Position numbers and translations under genes: made by a program. Shown here one piece after another: positions 1 through 9,700 of a stretch of DNA of 64,000 bases. Within the stretch, counting starts at the first letter, position 1. Every line of letters begins with the position of its first letter. Origin of the DNA: CAZBXE01 sp964496125 (GTDB taxonomy: Bacteria; Chlamydiota; Chlamydiia; Chlamydiales; CAZBXE01); assembly GCA_964496125.1 (NCBI GenBank), contig CAZBXE010000009.1, positions 13,625 through 77,624 of the forward strand, written 5' to 3'. The notes below the pieces were generated by a model. It was not told the DNA's origin. It worked only from the letters and a program-made list of their open reading frames with translations, and made no database searches.

Positions 1-420
1 GGCTCCTGCCCCGTTTTCAGAAAAGGTAAATTCCATCTTATTGCGGTACCAAAACTGGGAGGGGCAAGCAAGAATGGGAAGAGCTTTGCTTCCAAAAAGC
101 CCCTCTACCTTTTGCTGTTTCCATCTGAGCTGCTCCTCATAGGACATATGCTGCAATTGACACCCGCCGCACTTTGCAAAGTGGGGGCATCTGTGCTGCT
201 GACGCAAAGGGCTTGCTTCAATGATTTCCTCTAAAAGGGTCTGCCTAACCCCGCTCCGCTTTCCCAAAAGCAGTGCAAGTGCTTTTTCGCCGGGTAGGGT
301 AAAGGCGACCTCAGCCTTCCTTTTTTCTTTGTTCGGGAGGGTGTAAACCCCAAGGCCACGTCCTTCAGAAGAAAGGGACTCGATCGATACTTCAACAATT
401 TTTTTTTGCGGGACAGTCAC
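1..420 (-). CDS. 23S rRNA (uracil-5-)-methyltransferase, RlmD/RumA-like; N-terminal part only
   Basis: The frame runs off the left edge, so only about 140 N-terminal residues are visible. It begins at a GTG (418-420); no ATG, GTG or TTG lies upstream in frame. Residues 1-55 look like a TRAM RNA-binding domain. They are followed by the iron-sulfur motif CPHFAKCGGCQLQH, the C-x5-C-x2-C arrangement typical of RlmD/RumA enzymes that make m5U in 23S rRNA using S-adenosylmethionine. The SAM domain and catalytic cysteine lie outside the window. The gene sits just beyond the terminator of the hctA-like gene on the same strand. In Chlamydia trachomatis a gene of this family (annotated ygcA) also neighbours hctA (recollection of gene order). 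TrmA-type specificity cannot be excluded. Confidence 0.85.
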   Translation of the reverse strand, partial: MTVPQKKIVEVSIESLSSEGRGLGVYTLPNKEKRKAEVAFTLPGEKALALLLGKRSGVRQTLLEEIIEASPLRQQHRCPHFAKCGGCQLQHMSYEEQLRWKQQKVEGLFGSKALPILACPSQFWYRNKMEFTFSENGAGA

Positions 421-450
421 GCCATAAAGGATACAGGAAACACAAATAAA

Positions 451-476
451 AAGGGAGGCTATGAATAGCCTCCCTT
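451..476 (-). terminator. Rho-independent terminator after the histone-like gene
   Basis: A perfect 12-bp stem (AAGGGAGGCTAT / ATAGCCTCCCTT) with a 2-base spacer is followed, on the minus strand, by TTTTTATTTG. It lies 32 bases past the stop codon of the histone-like gene and before the GTG of the methyltransferase, so it should separate the two transcripts. Confidence 0.85.
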
Positions 477-508
477 AACCAAACCCTTCAAAAAGGGTCC
501 CGCCTATC

Positions 509-970
509 TTATTGATGCGCGGCTGGTCTTTTTGCAGCTGAACGAGCATGTGCTCTTTTTACTGCTTTTTTAGCTGCTTTTCTTTTTACAGCTTTTTTAA
601 CTACATGCTTTCTCACAGCTTTTTTAACTGCATGTTTTTTCACGGCTTTTTTCACTGCGTGCTTTTTTACAGCTTTTTTGACTGCTTTTCTTTTTACAGC
701 TTTTTTAACTGCTTTTTTAGCAACAGCTTTTTTAGCAACAGCTTTTTTAGCTTTCTTAGCTTTCTTAGCAGCAGGCTTTCTCTTTAGACCGCCAGCTTTC
801 TCGGTACGGACAGACTCTTTGCGGTATTGCTTAGCAATCTTTTCGAGTCTGATCGTTCCTGTACGCACGCGCTGGGAAGCGGCCTTATTGCCACTTTCTG
901 CCTTGCTGATATCTGCTGAAATTTGATTCAGAAGATCTTTCATGCGTTTAATAGTTTCAGTAAAGGACAT
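509..970 (-). CDS. hctA: HctA-like histone H1 homologue (nucleoid-condensing protein)
   Basis: A 153-residue, extremely lysine-rich protein. Residues 1-60 form a helical head with motifs very like chlamydial HctA (GNKAASQRVRT, LEKIAKQYRKES). The remainder is a tail of Lys/Ala/Val repeats with occasional His and Arg. HctA proteins bind and compact chromosomal DNA as reticulate bodies convert to elementary bodies, and are released on germination (established for Chlamydia). The start is well supported: AAGGAGG lies at 980-986 on the minus strand, 9 bases before the ATG. The tail is encoded by tandem DNA repeats, so its length probably varies between strains. Late-stage expression is expected, but no promoter was identified with confidence. 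Confidence 0.9.
   Translation of the reverse strand: MSFTETIKRMKDLLNQISADISKAESGNKAASQRVRTGTIRLEKIAKQYRKESVRTEKAGGLKRKPAAKKAKKAKKAVAKKAVAKKAVKKAVKRKAVKKAVKKHAVKKAVKKHAVKKAVRKHVVKKAVKRKAAKKAVKRAHARSAAKRPAAHQ
560..760 (-). repeat. Tandem repeats coding the histone tail (27-nt and 15-nt units)
   Basis: Within the histone-like gene, units of about 27 nt encode nine-residue repeats such as AVKKAVKKH, AVKKAVRKH and VVKKAVKRK. Next to them are shorter 15-nt units encoding AVAKK. All unit lengths are multiples of three, so gain or loss of a unit keeps the frame. Confidence 0.8.
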
Positions 971-1260
971 GAGGATGTTCCTCCTTTTTTAGTTTTTACC
1001 ACAATTCTCTCAATATTAATTTTTGGATATATTGTGCAACATTTTTTTACACTAAACAATTCCCAGGCAAACTGCAAATCGGAAACCGTTTAGCAAACTG
1101 GTTTAAATATTAACACCACTCGATTTAAGTTTCACTATAAAATCAAACAGAATGACATATTTCATACAATTATAAATACTAACCCATAACTATATTGATA
1201 TTACGCATTCGCTTTCTCTCTTGTAAATTGGCTTGCTTTAAAACCCTTTAAGGAAGGAAA
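971..1260. promoter_or_regulatory. Divergent AT-rich promoter region between hctA and the TPR gene
   Basis: About 290 bases, strongly AT-rich, between two divergent genes, so it must hold promoters for both. The ribosome-binding sites are clear: AAGGAGG (minus, 980-986) and AAGGAAGG just before the ATG at 1261. No open frame or convincing -35/-10 pair was singled out. Confidence 0.5.
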
Positions 1261-4200
1261 ATGCCCATAATTCCACCTGTAGGTCACATGCAAAGCCCTC
1301 CCTCCCTCTTGATTTTTGCCTTTTTCACTTTTTCCCCCCTTACCTCTTTAGAGCTCCCAACCGAAGAGACAAAAACCTTATTCGAATGCGCACAAAACGC
1401 CTTAGAAAAAAAAGACTACATCCAGGCTATCGAAAAATACACATCACTCCTTCACCTGACAAGAGAGAGAAAAAAACCAAAAGAGGCAGAATTTTCGGTC
1501 ATTTATAACCTTTGTCTTTGCTTAAAAGAACTGAAGCAGACAAGTGAGGCCAAAGTCCTCCTGGAAGACCTCGTCAAAATGGATCTCCCTATAGAGCTTT
1601 ATTTAAAAGCGGTCCATCTCAGAGCAGAACTTGCCTATAACAGAGACGAGCCCAAAGACGCCTACGAAATCCTAAGAGAAACAGAAAAGAACATAAGCGC
1701 TGATCTTTGGACAAAAGAATTGCTTGACAGTTATCACTTGCTCCAAGCAGAGGTCAACGCCTATTACGAAGCGCTCCTTGGCCGCGCCGAGAATTTGTTT
1801 GAATCATCTCTGTATGGGGAAGCTTTTATACTTTTCCAAGAGCTAATAGATGCCATAACCGAGGGAGAATATCTCTTCTTTTTGACAAGCCTGAAAGAAA
1901 AAGAGGAGTGCCTTAACTATCTCAAATACAGACTTAAACAGTCGCAATACTTAGAAGAGCACTCAAAAATACTGATCGCAAACCATGAAGAACTCCCTAC
2001 ACCTTTAAGCCACGAAGAGTCCTACCTTCTGGCACTAGCCTATAAAAAAGAAAAGCAATACGACAGAGCCGTTGAACTTTTACAAACCCTTATCCAGGAA
2101 ACAAACCTTCCCAAAGACCTTCGTCAAAGTGCCGATTGGGGGCTTGCTGTGTGCCTCTATGAACACGGAGAATATACACAGGCGAAAAAAAAATTTACCA
2201 AACTCGCCGAGACAGAAGACCCAAAAAGTAAAGAAGGAAAACGTGCACTTCTCTTCATAGCCCGGATCGATCTCCATGAAAAAAACTACATCGGCGCAAA
2301 AGAAACGTTAAACAAGATTTCCATCACATCAAAGGAGTCCGACATCCTTTTTGCAGAAGCTTCTTATGTTAAAGCACATACGCTCTTTCTTCTAGAGGAC
2401 TTTGAAGGCGCAAAAAAAAGCTATCTTGAAGCACTCTTTTGTAAACATCTAGCTCCGGATTGCCTGTATGGACTTGGATGCTGCTACTTTAAGCTTGCTG
2501 AAGCAGAGGTGCACCCCGAAAAAAACCTAAACGAAGCGAAAGCTGTTTTAGAGAAATTTATTGAAATTACAGCAGCTGAAAAGGGGTGTCTTGCACTTGG
2601 TCTCTGTCTTTTACTCGAAGGGAAAATCAAAAAAAGCGAAATCTTCTTTGAAAAAGCAGAAGCTCTTTACCTCTCTTTTCCCTTCTCAAAAAATGGAGAA
2701 TACGAAGCAAATTTACTTCTTGCTCAAGCGGCCTCCTCTTTTCCCATGAAAAACAAGTTCTACAGATTCTTAACCCAAGAAGCAAATGCCACCCTTCCCC
2801 TGTACAAAGAAGCGTGGCTGCGTAGGGGAGAGAGTGAATTTAAGGAGGGTAAAGAGCTATTGCAAGAAGGGCGAGTCCAAGAGGCACAAAAATGCTTTAT
2901 GAGAGCCTCTCTTTCTTTTGAGAAGTGTTATTACCTGGAAAGGGAAACAAGCAAGCCAAGAGCAGCCATTGCCCTTAAAAACCAGGCTCTTGCATTCCTT
3001 GAGCAGGGCACATCGGATGCAAAGCAAGCAGCTCTTGTGATCATAGAATCATTTTTACATGAAAATGCAGATCTTAGAAAAGAGCTCCCCTGCAAAGAGG
3101 AGATCTCGTATCTCCATGGCACGATCCTGGCCAATCTCTCTTTAGAAAACGAAAATCCAGCCCTTCTAGAGCAGGCGATCGCATCCCTACAGCAGGCCGT
3201 CTTAGACACAGCGGGGTGTGATCTTGCCAAGTCAAGCCTTTATACGCTCGGCACCCTCCTCTACAAAAAAGGATATTTTGAAGAGGCAGCCTCCTACTTT
3301 AAAAAAATCGTAGATTGCGATCCGCACTCTCCCTTAGTCAGTGAAGCTCTCTACTGGCAAAGCAGATCCTTAGAGAAAGCAGGTTATGATTTTGCCACTT
3401 TCGGAGAAATCCGCAAACGGATTGCAGAGCAGTTCCCAAGTAGCGTCTTTGCCGATGAAGCCTATTTTACAAATCGCCCTATGGTAGAATACTTAGAGGG
3501 ACAGCCAAATGCCATTCTCCATCTAGCCCAAATGCAAGAAAAATTTCCAAAATCCCCCTATCTGATCACGGTGAATTACCTGCTCGGTCTCCATAAACGA
3601 AAAGAATCAAGTGGTGCCAAGATCAGCGCCTTCCTGGAAGCTATCACCTATTTTGAAAAGGCTGGATCTCTCTTTAAAGAAACACACGAACAAGGCATTT
3701 TAACAGAAGAGAATCTTGAATACTTTGTGCCCGTCTACTACCATGCCATCATCGAATTGGCAAAAACGCATAAAATGATTTCTGAACTCTCCAAAGGGGC
3801 TAAAGCCCAGGTATTTCTTGAGTACGCTATGACCCACTATCAAGCTCTCTTACAAGACTTTTCGCATGGATCCCCATCTCTTGCCTCCTATCTCTATAGA
3901 AAACACGCTTTTCCTCCGGTTCTCGAGGAGGCAACACTAGGACTTGCAGAAGTAATGATGCTATCCGGCGATGACGCGCAGGCAGAAGAACATCTCTCTA
4001 CAATGTTAAAAAAATATGAAAAGCTTAAGATTACAAGGGGCTATTACCTCGCCAAGACCTACATTTGCCTCGGTGAAATAGCGATGCGGAAGAAAAACTA
4101 CAGGGAAGCTCTTACCCGGTTTGCTGAATCGGAGGAGGCAGACAAAGGGCGAGTCTTAAGCAACGATGCCCGTCTTACGCTTTGGATCCAAGAGAGCAAA

Positions 4201-4434
4201 TGCCACATGGCCCTCGGCGACACCGACGGCGCCATGCGCCTTTTATCCAAAGTGATCAATGAAGATGTCGTCAGTTCCTTGCGCCTGAAAGCGATGTATT
4301 TAAGGGCTGAAATCTATGAGTCCCAAGGGAGAGGGGAACTTGCCATGAAACAACTGGAAGCCACCGCCAAAAAAGGAGGCGAGTGGGGTCTTAAAGCGAA
4401 GGAGAAACTGGAGAATGACTATCATATCTATTAA
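1261..4434 (+). CDS. Large TPR-repeat exported protein, first gene of an ExbBD-type operon
   Basis: A 1057-residue protein with a hydrophobic segment at about residues 13-30 that resembles a signal peptide, followed by helical repeats of TPR type throughout (for example AIEKYTSLL, YLGLGCCYFKLA-like and AASYFKKIVDCDP segments). TPR arrays are protein-binding scaffolds. The start at 1261 has a good ribosome-binding site (AAGGAAGG); an internal ATG at 1288 would also keep the signal. The 3' end overlaps exbB by 20 bases, so the two are translationally coupled and probably work together. A periplasmic role supporting the Tol/Ton-like motor, comparable to CpoB/YbgF, is an inference from this context. 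No catalytic domain was recognised. Confidence 0.75.
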   Translation: MPIIPPVGHMQSPPSLLIFAFFTFSPLTSLELPTEETKTLFECAQNALEKKDYIQAIEKYTSLLHLTRERKKPKEAEFSVIYNLCLCLKELKQTSEAKVLLEDLVKMDLPIELYLKAVHLRAELAYNRDEPKDAYEILRETEKNISADLWTKELLDSYHLLQAEVNAYYEALLGRAENLFESSLYGEAFILFQELIDAITEGEYLFFLTSLKEKEECLNYLKYRLKQSQYLEEHSKILIANHEELPTPLSHEESYLLALAYKKEKQYDRAVELLQTLIQETNLPKDLRQSADWGLAVCLYEHGEYTQAKKKFTKLAETEDPKSKEGKRALLFIARIDLHEKNYIGAKETLNKISITSKESDILFAEASYVKAHTLFLLEDFEGAKKSYLEALFCKHLAPDCLYGLGCCYFKLAEAEVHPEKNLNEAKAVLEKFIEITAAEKGCLALGLCLLLEGKIKKSEIFFEKAEALYLSFPFSKNGEYEANLLLAQAASSFPMKNKFYRFLTQEANATLPLYKEAWLRRGESEFKEGKELLQEGRVQEAQKCFMRASLSFEKCYYLERETSKPRAAIALKNQALAFLEQGTSDAKQAALVIIESFLHENADLRKELPCKEEISYLHGTILANLSLENENPALLEQAIASLQQAVLDTAGCDLAKSSLYTLGTLLYKKGYFEEAASYFKKIVDCDPHSPLVSEALYWQSRSLEKAGYDFATFGEIRKRIAEQFPSSVFADEAYFTNRPMVEYLEGQPNAILHLAQMQEKFPKSPYLITVNYLLGLHKRKESSGAKISAFLEAITYFEKAGSLFKETHEQGILTEENLEYFVPVYYHAIIELAKTHKMISELSKGAKAQVFLEYAMTHYQALLQDFSHGSPSLASYLYRKHAFPPVLEEATLGLAEVMMLSGDDAQAEEHLSTMLKKYEKLKITRGYYLAKTYICLGEIAMRKKNYREALTRFAESEEADKGRVLSNDARLTLWIQESKCHMALGDTDGAMRLLSKVINEDVVSSLRLKAMYLRAEIYESQGRGELAMKQLEATAKKGGEWGLKAKEKLENDYHIY

Positions 4435-5086
4435 CACCCCCCTTACCATCATAGGGGTTATTCCCTTAATGCACTACAGCTCGAACTGGAATATTCTACT
4501 CCTCATTTTAGGATTGTGCTCTCTTCTTAGCTTCACTGTCTTTATCGAAAGGATGTTTGTTCTGCGCAAATCTGAAATTGATACAAATAAATTTATTGTT
4601 GCCATCAGAAGTTGCATACAAGATAGAAATATCATTGAGGCAATACGCATCTGTGAAATAACAGGTGGGACGATCGCTAGCATTGTAAAGGCGGGACTCT
4701 CGCGTCACAATAGAAGCAAAGAACAGATAGAAAATGCGATGGAAGTTTCGGGGCTTTCAGAAATTGCAAAACTTGAAAAGAACGCCAAAATTTTATCCAT
4801 CATAGCTCACATCGCCCCCCTCATAGGCCTTCTCGGAACCGTGGTTGGCTTCATCCAAGCATTTGGGGAGATGCGTCTTTCAGGTCTTGTGGACATATCA
4901 GCTACAAAACTAGGGGAAGCAATGGAATATGCCCTGATTACAACCGCAGCTGGTCTTTGCGTAGCCATCCCTTCTGTGATTGCATATAATTATATCGTAA
5001 GCCGCATCGAGGGGTTTGTGCTTGAAATCCAAACCACCTCCTCTGAAATTTTAGATCTCCTTGTGTTTGAGGACTCCCTACTTTGA
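4415..5086 (+). CDS. exbB: ExbB/TolQ-family proton channel subunit
   Basis: A 223-residue inner-membrane protein of the MotA/TolQ/ExbB family. It has one hydrophobic segment near residues 23-43, a cytoplasmic region, then two more segments (about 125-150 and 165-190). The second carries the conserved type of motif APLIGLLGTVVGFIQAF and the third TTAAGLCVAIPSVIAYN. Such subunits use proton motive force, with ExbD/TolR, to drive a TonB/TolA protein that spans the periplasm. The gene starts inside the end of the TPR gene, and its TGA overlaps the TTG start of exbD. Whether it serves outer-membrane uptake (Ton) or envelope constriction (Tol) cannot be told from sequence; tolB and pal are not beside it. 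Confidence 0.88.
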   Translation: MTIISINTPLTIIGVIPLMHYSSNWNILLLILGLCSLLSFTVFIERMFVLRKSEIDTNKFIVAIRSCIQDRNIIEAIRICEITGGTIASIVKAGLSRHNRSKEQIENAMEVSGLSEIAKLEKNAKILSIIAHIAPLIGLLGTVVGFIQAFGEMRLSGLVDISATKLGEAMEYALITTAAGLCVAIPSVIAYNYIVSRIEGFVLEIQTTSSEILDLLVFEDSLL

Positions 5087-5529
5087 AGTTTCGCACAAAG
5101 CTTACTGCATCCACTTCGCTTATTGACCTCACTCCCCTCGTCGATGTGATTTTCCTTCTGCTTATTTTCTTCATTGTAACCTCTGACATCCTTCCTTTAA
5201 AATCACTCAATATTGAACATCCTAAGATTGCAAAAGACACAAGCCCACTTACAACGCAGCTTCTTGTCGTGATGGATGCGCAGAATGTCATCTATCTTGG
5301 ATCGAGAAAAGACATCGTAGACCTTCTTTCCCTAAAGGAGCAGCTGCTACAAGAGGTTGGACAAATTAAGAGGATGCATTTGGGAGTGGAGCCGACGGTT
5401 GTTTTAAGTATAGATAGGCGTGTTGACTACGGCTCTTTTCTCAAACTGTTTGCAACAGCTCAAGAATGCACCTCCCGAATTCGCCTCGTTTACCAAACCC
5501 CTGATGAGGAACGGTCTGGAGTATTCTGA
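5083..5529 (+). CDS. exbD: ExbD/TolR-family motor subunit
   Basis: A 148-residue protein with a short cytoplasmic N-terminus, one transmembrane helix (about 19-35) and a periplasmic domain, the standard ExbD/TolR plan. The helix starts with LTPLVDVIFLLLIFF. Asp21 matches the essential membrane aspartate that carries protons. Translation appears to begin at TTG 5083, overlapping the exbB stop codon (TTGA). The last base of its stop codon is the first base of the next gene's ATG, so the motor genes form one coupled unit. Confidence 0.87.
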   Translation: MKFRTKLTASTSLIDLTPLVDVIFLLLIFFIVTSDILPLKSLNIEHPKIAKDTSPLTTQLLVVMDAQNVIYLGSRKDIVDLLSLKEQLLQEVGQIKRMHLGVEPTVVLSIDRRVDYGSFLKLFATAQECTSRIRLVYQTPDEERSGVF

Positions 5530-6230
5530 TGCTTAGACTTGAAAAGGCAAAACGATCAAAAGAGATCATTCTAGCCCTTTATCGCGGGGAAAATTTCATC
5601 AGTCCCCAACTATTACAGGCATTTCTGATTGCTTTTCTTCTTCATGCAGGGGGTCTTCTTCTTTTTAAAATAGTTCCACTCGGGATTGAAGAAACAGCCT
5701 CAGTCCACCCTTATGTCCAGGTCGGTGCTGACCTCGATTTAGGAAAAGAGAAGTTTGCCACTGTCGAAAAAGAGCAAGAAATGGAGCCCTTGCAAATGAT
5801 CCCCCGCCGTGTAAAAAGCCCTGTCTTTATCTATGAGTCTCCACCACTAAAAAGCAAACCATTGTCTCTTATGGAAGACCCTACGTTACCGCCACCTTGC
5901 ATTCCCCTTTCTCTCTTCACCCCCAAACGACCTCACTGCCTTGCGGTCAAGGGAAAAACGTATCTTTCCGTAGCAGGTCCTCTGAAAGCTAAAAAGATCC
6001 TCTCTTCTTGTCTTGACGTAAAAACTGAGCTTACACAAGATAGCTCTGTCCACTATTGTGTAAAAGTAGAGGAGAAGACAGGCAGGATCATCTGGTCCGA
6101 GCCCCAAGGCTTCTGTGGGGACAGAAAAATTCAAGACATCGCAGCCCAAATTTTAAAATCTCTTGTTTTTGAACACGATGATACGGGTTTTATTGCAGAA
6201 GGCGAAGTGGAGGTAGAAATCAGGCAATGA
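5529..6230 (+). CDS. TonB/TolA-like periplasm-spanning protein
   Basis: A 233-residue protein with a single membrane anchor near residues 31-50, a variable proline-containing middle, and a small C-terminal domain (about 155-233) with two or three cysteines. This layout and its place directly after exbB and exbD suggest the energy-transducing partner (TonB or TolA). Sequence similarity to either is too weak to choose by eye. In C. trachomatis a comparable unknown gene follows exbD and precedes tolB (recollection). Here tolB and pal do not follow; a zinc-ribbon membrane protein does. Confidence 0.6.
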   Translation: MLRLEKAKRSKEIILALYRGENFISPQLLQAFLIAFLLHAGGLLLFKIVPLGIEETASVHPYVQVGADLDLGKEKFATVEKEQEMEPLQMIPRRVKSPVFIYESPPLKSKPLSLMEDPTLPPPCIPLSLFTPKRPHCLAVKGKTYLSVAGPLKAKKILSSCLDVKTELTQDSSVHYCVKVEEKTGRIIWSEPQGFCGDRKIQDIAAQILKSLVFEHDDTGFIAEGEVEVEIRQ

Positions 6231-6460
6231 TCCCCCTATCTCCTGCTATCGCTGTCATGGCCTACCTTTTTTTTACTCTCTTTGTGCTTCTTTCAATTTG
6301 GGGCATGCAACATTTTCGAAGGAGAAAGGAAGGGAGTTTTCCTCTCGAGAAAAAACTCTATCACTGTGAGTACTGTGGATCGATCTACTTAGACAAGGAG
6401 CAAGCAAGGGTAACAAAGTGTCCGCTGTGCCACTCTTTTAACTCTCCTACCCCCATGTAA
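6227..6460 (+). CDS. Small membrane protein with C-terminal zinc ribbon
   Basis: A 77-residue protein. Residues 8-28 form a transmembrane helix, followed by a basic stretch (FRRRKEG). The cytoplasmic tail holds two CxxC pairs (CEYCG at about 48-52 and CPLCH at about 66-70), a rubredoxin-like zinc-ribbon arrangement. The ATG overlaps the stop of the TonB/TolA-like gene by four bases, so it is the last gene of the TPR-exbB-exbD operon. Its function is unknown. Confidence 0.7.
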   Translation: MIPLSPAIAVMAYLFFTLFVLLSIWGMQHFRRRKEGSFPLEKKLYHCEYCGSIYLDKEQARVTKCPLCHSFNSPTPM

Positions 6461-6461
6461 C

Positions 6462-6634
6462 TATACACAAATGAATTGGAAAGAGGGGAATATGCCAAGG
6501 AGGATCTCTCAATTTTTGCAAGCAGAAGCGGCGACGTAGCTGCTCTGGTTAAAAACCTTAGCGATGCAGGCAGGCAAAAATTGAGAGCATATCCGTCGCA
6601 GGAAAAAACCAGATTTTCAGTTCATTTGGGTATA
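6462..6634. mobile_element. MITE-like palindromic element, copy A (173 bp)
   Basis: Non-coding element with imperfect terminal inverted repeats of about 22 bp (left TATACACAAATGAATTGG; right arm read inward TATACCCAAATGAACTGA). An inner stem pairs TCTCAATTTTTGC with GCAAAAATTGAGA. A near full-length relative lies at 43013-43184 and a short version at 63924-63999. Ends in TA suggest a TA target duplication, as in IS630/Tc1-type MITEs, but this is inference. The rest of the 6461-6792 intergenic stretch holds only a hairpin near 6760. Confidence 0.75.
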
Positions 6635-6747
6635 CATCAAATCGGTCAAGGGTACAAAAACCAATTCTTCATTCACGATGTGTATATACAAGGAGCACTC
6701 TAGAGAAATTAACATGTCGTATAAGCTGTTAGATCAGAGGTTACTTA

Positions 6748-6773
6748 AGGGGCCCTACGGATGTAGGACCCCT
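6748..6773 (-). terminator. Hairpin after secDF, possible terminator
   Basis: An 11-bp stem with one mismatch (AGGGGCCCTAC / GTAGGACCCCT) and a 4-base loop, 20 bases past the secDF stop codon. No clear T-tract follows on the minus strand, so its role as an intrinsic terminator is uncertain. Confidence 0.45.
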
Positions 6774-6792
6774 AAACGAGTTTACCCTCTAC

Positions 6793-9700
6793 TTAAGTGC
6801 GAAGGCCATGTGCTGCACCTGGCTCTACCTGGCGCTTATGCAAGTATAGCAGTACTGCCGGCGCGATAAAGAGTGATGAAAGCGTTCCGATAAACACCCC
6901 GATCGTCATTGTCAAGGAGAAGATGAAAATCGAAGGTCCTCCAAAGATGACAAGAGCGAGCAAAACAAGAAGCGTCGTGCCAGAGGTCATCACTGTTCTT
7001 GCCAGGGTGACGTTCAGCGAGTGATTGATGATTTCAGCATAGCTCATCTTGCGGAGCTGACGGAGGTCTTCTCGGATCCTATCAAAGACAATGATTGTGT
7101 CGTTGAGCGAGTACCCAATGATCGTCATCACAGCACCTACGACTTCGAGGTTAATCTGCACTGGCAAGCCCAACATATGGAGAAGTCCAAGAATCCCAAG
7201 TGTAATGAGCACGTCATGGACAAGGCCAATTACCGAGCTTACTGCATAGATAAACTCAAACCGTACCGTGATGTAGATCAGAATGGATAGGATCGCAAGA
7301 GAGAGTGCATAGATAGCATTTGTTTTCATAGCATCTGAAAACTGCCCACTCATTACGGTCCACTGCAATTGAAGCTGCGGTAGCTCTTGCTTTTGAATAG
7401 AAAGATGATTCTTCTCAAGCACGTTAACGAGCCATGCAATACGGGGGTTTTTCTCATACTCATAGGTAAAGTTGCCGTTTGGATATTCTGGTGGTAGGTT
7501 ATGGAAGGTTCCACCTGCTTCCTCAAGACTTGTTCCCAACTGGATGCGAAGCTGGTTCGGTCGGCTTAACTCTTGCACAGTAAACTGGTTGAAGAGAATA
7601 CCGCTTGCTTGCAACGCTTTAGCTGTATCGTAGCGATAGTTCACGCCATTTTGTTCTTCAAGGTTAACGATTAAGGAATATCCTCCCGTAAAGTCCATGC
7701 CAAAGATGGTTTTTCTTTCTTGTACAAGCAGGAAGCAGCCGACCAAGATGACTCCGATCGATCCCAAGATGGCAGGCCTTGCCCACTTGAGGAAGTCAAA
7801 GTGTGTTTCCCTGATCATGCAAAGCATGTGGAATGGTTTTCTTCCTGGAGTCTGCACCCATTTTGCAAAGAAGTAACGTGTCATGAAAAGACCTGTAAAC
7901 ATCGAAGACAAAATGCCTACAATCAAAGTAACCGCAAACCCTCGAATCGGACCTGAGTCAAATTGAATCAAGATGAGAGCGGCCAAAATGGTGGTGATGT
8001 TCGAGTCCACAATCGCTGAGAAGGCTCTTCTGTATCCCGCTTGAATCGCTGAGGCAACTCTTCCTGAGACCAAGAATTCCTCACGGTAGCGCTCAAACAC
8101 AAGAACGTTAGCATCGACTGCCATACCAATTGTCAGTACGATACCAGCTATGCCGGGAAGCGTTAAGGCCGCATCCAGGTTTTGCAGCACTCCCCACATA
8201 ATGAAAAGGTTCAGGGATACAGCACAGAATGCAACAAGGCCTGCAAAGCGATAGTACCCTATCATGGCTGCTGCCACTAAGATAAGACCAATTACGGAAG
8301 CCCAAATCCCACGGCTGCGCTCCTCTTTACCAAGTTCAGGGCTAATGTTTTGCTCTGAAAGGATTTGAGGTTTAAAGCTAAGAGACCCTGCTTTCAAGTC
8401 AGCTGCCAGTTGGTTGATCTCTCTCTGAGAGAATCTACCACTAATGGTTGCCTGTTCTCTTAAGGGAGCTTTTAAAGAAGGGGAGCTGATGACGCTGTTG
8501 TTTAAGATCACAGCCATTCTCCAACCTCTACCGCCTGTGAACTTTTCTTTAGGAGTGCCAGCAATTCTATCTTCGGAAAACTGAGAGGTCCAAGCGTAGA
8601 AGTCATCTCTTGGATTGCCTGTCTTATTCTCATAAGAACCCCTTACGCGGAACATCAAGATGTTACCCTCAGTAGGGTCGTAGCCAACTTGGACATTTTC
8701 CAGGCTTGAGCCTTCCAACGCAAAGTTATGGAAAACGACAATCAGAGGGTGGGTTTGTCCATAGTTTTTCATGGCAAACTCTGCATCTCTGAAAATTGCG
8801 ATAGAAGAAAGGGTATCATCAAAGGCTGCGCTCACCTCATGATCTTTGGGATTCTGCAATTTTAGGCCATTTTGGACGAGTATGTTCGCCCACTCTGTAC
8901 GAGCTCTTGCCCCAAGAGGGTTGCTTGGATCACCACCTAATTGGTTATAGGCAATCTCGTTGATGCTCTCCATATCCTTTCTATTTGTTACCACAGCCTC
9001 GTTCCAAACGTCTTGGAGGAAGTGGTGCACAGCATCTCTTAGTTCTTTATTTGAGGAGCTAAACTTCTCATTCACAACGTGAAAATACATCGCTGAGGCT
9101 TTCACAAGCTCTTGGGCGGAGAGGTTTTGTGCGCCAGGAAAATCAAGCACAATGTAGTTGTTTTCCACACGGATAGTTCGTTCTGATACACCCATTTTGT
9201 TGATACGAGTATAGAGCTCAGCCGAGGCTTGCTTCAAATCCTCTGGGTCTGTGACAGGACGGTTGCTACTATCTCTTAGGCCAATCCTCACTGTCTTGCC
9301 ACCGGAGAGATCAAGACCCCATTTAAGGACCTTTCGATCATCCCCTCTGAAATACTTGGCAAAACTTAAGAGGAAATTTTGCCAGTAGACATTCTTTGTC
9401 GGCTTGGGTACTGAGTAGCGGTTCGAGGCATCGAGATCAACCTGGGCTGTTTGGTAATTCTCATACCACTTTAAGAGATCTTCCTGGATCGCATCCCCAA
9501 TCTTATTTTCTGTAAGGATTCTCTGCTCTACATCGCTAAAGTCAAGAGTTGCCCATCTTTTCGTCCCGGTGGCAAGAAAATTTTCACGGGTGGCAGCCAA
9601 AAGATTGGAATAATAGTCATTCCATTCGAAAATAAAGTCTTTGGAAAAATCGGTAGAAAGACCAAAAGATCCCCCTGGATACCCGTTGAAGCCCATCTGC

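Noticed and set aside
548..926. Plus-strand open frames over the histone gene
   Set aside because: They are the complement of the Lys/Ala repeats and give low-complexity Phe/Ser/Leu sequences; the minus frame has the HctA signature.
6476..6703. 75-codon open frame in the secDF downstream region
   Set aside because: It lies inside and just beyond MITE-like copy A; the homologous copy B does not keep the frame, and no ribosome-binding site precedes it.
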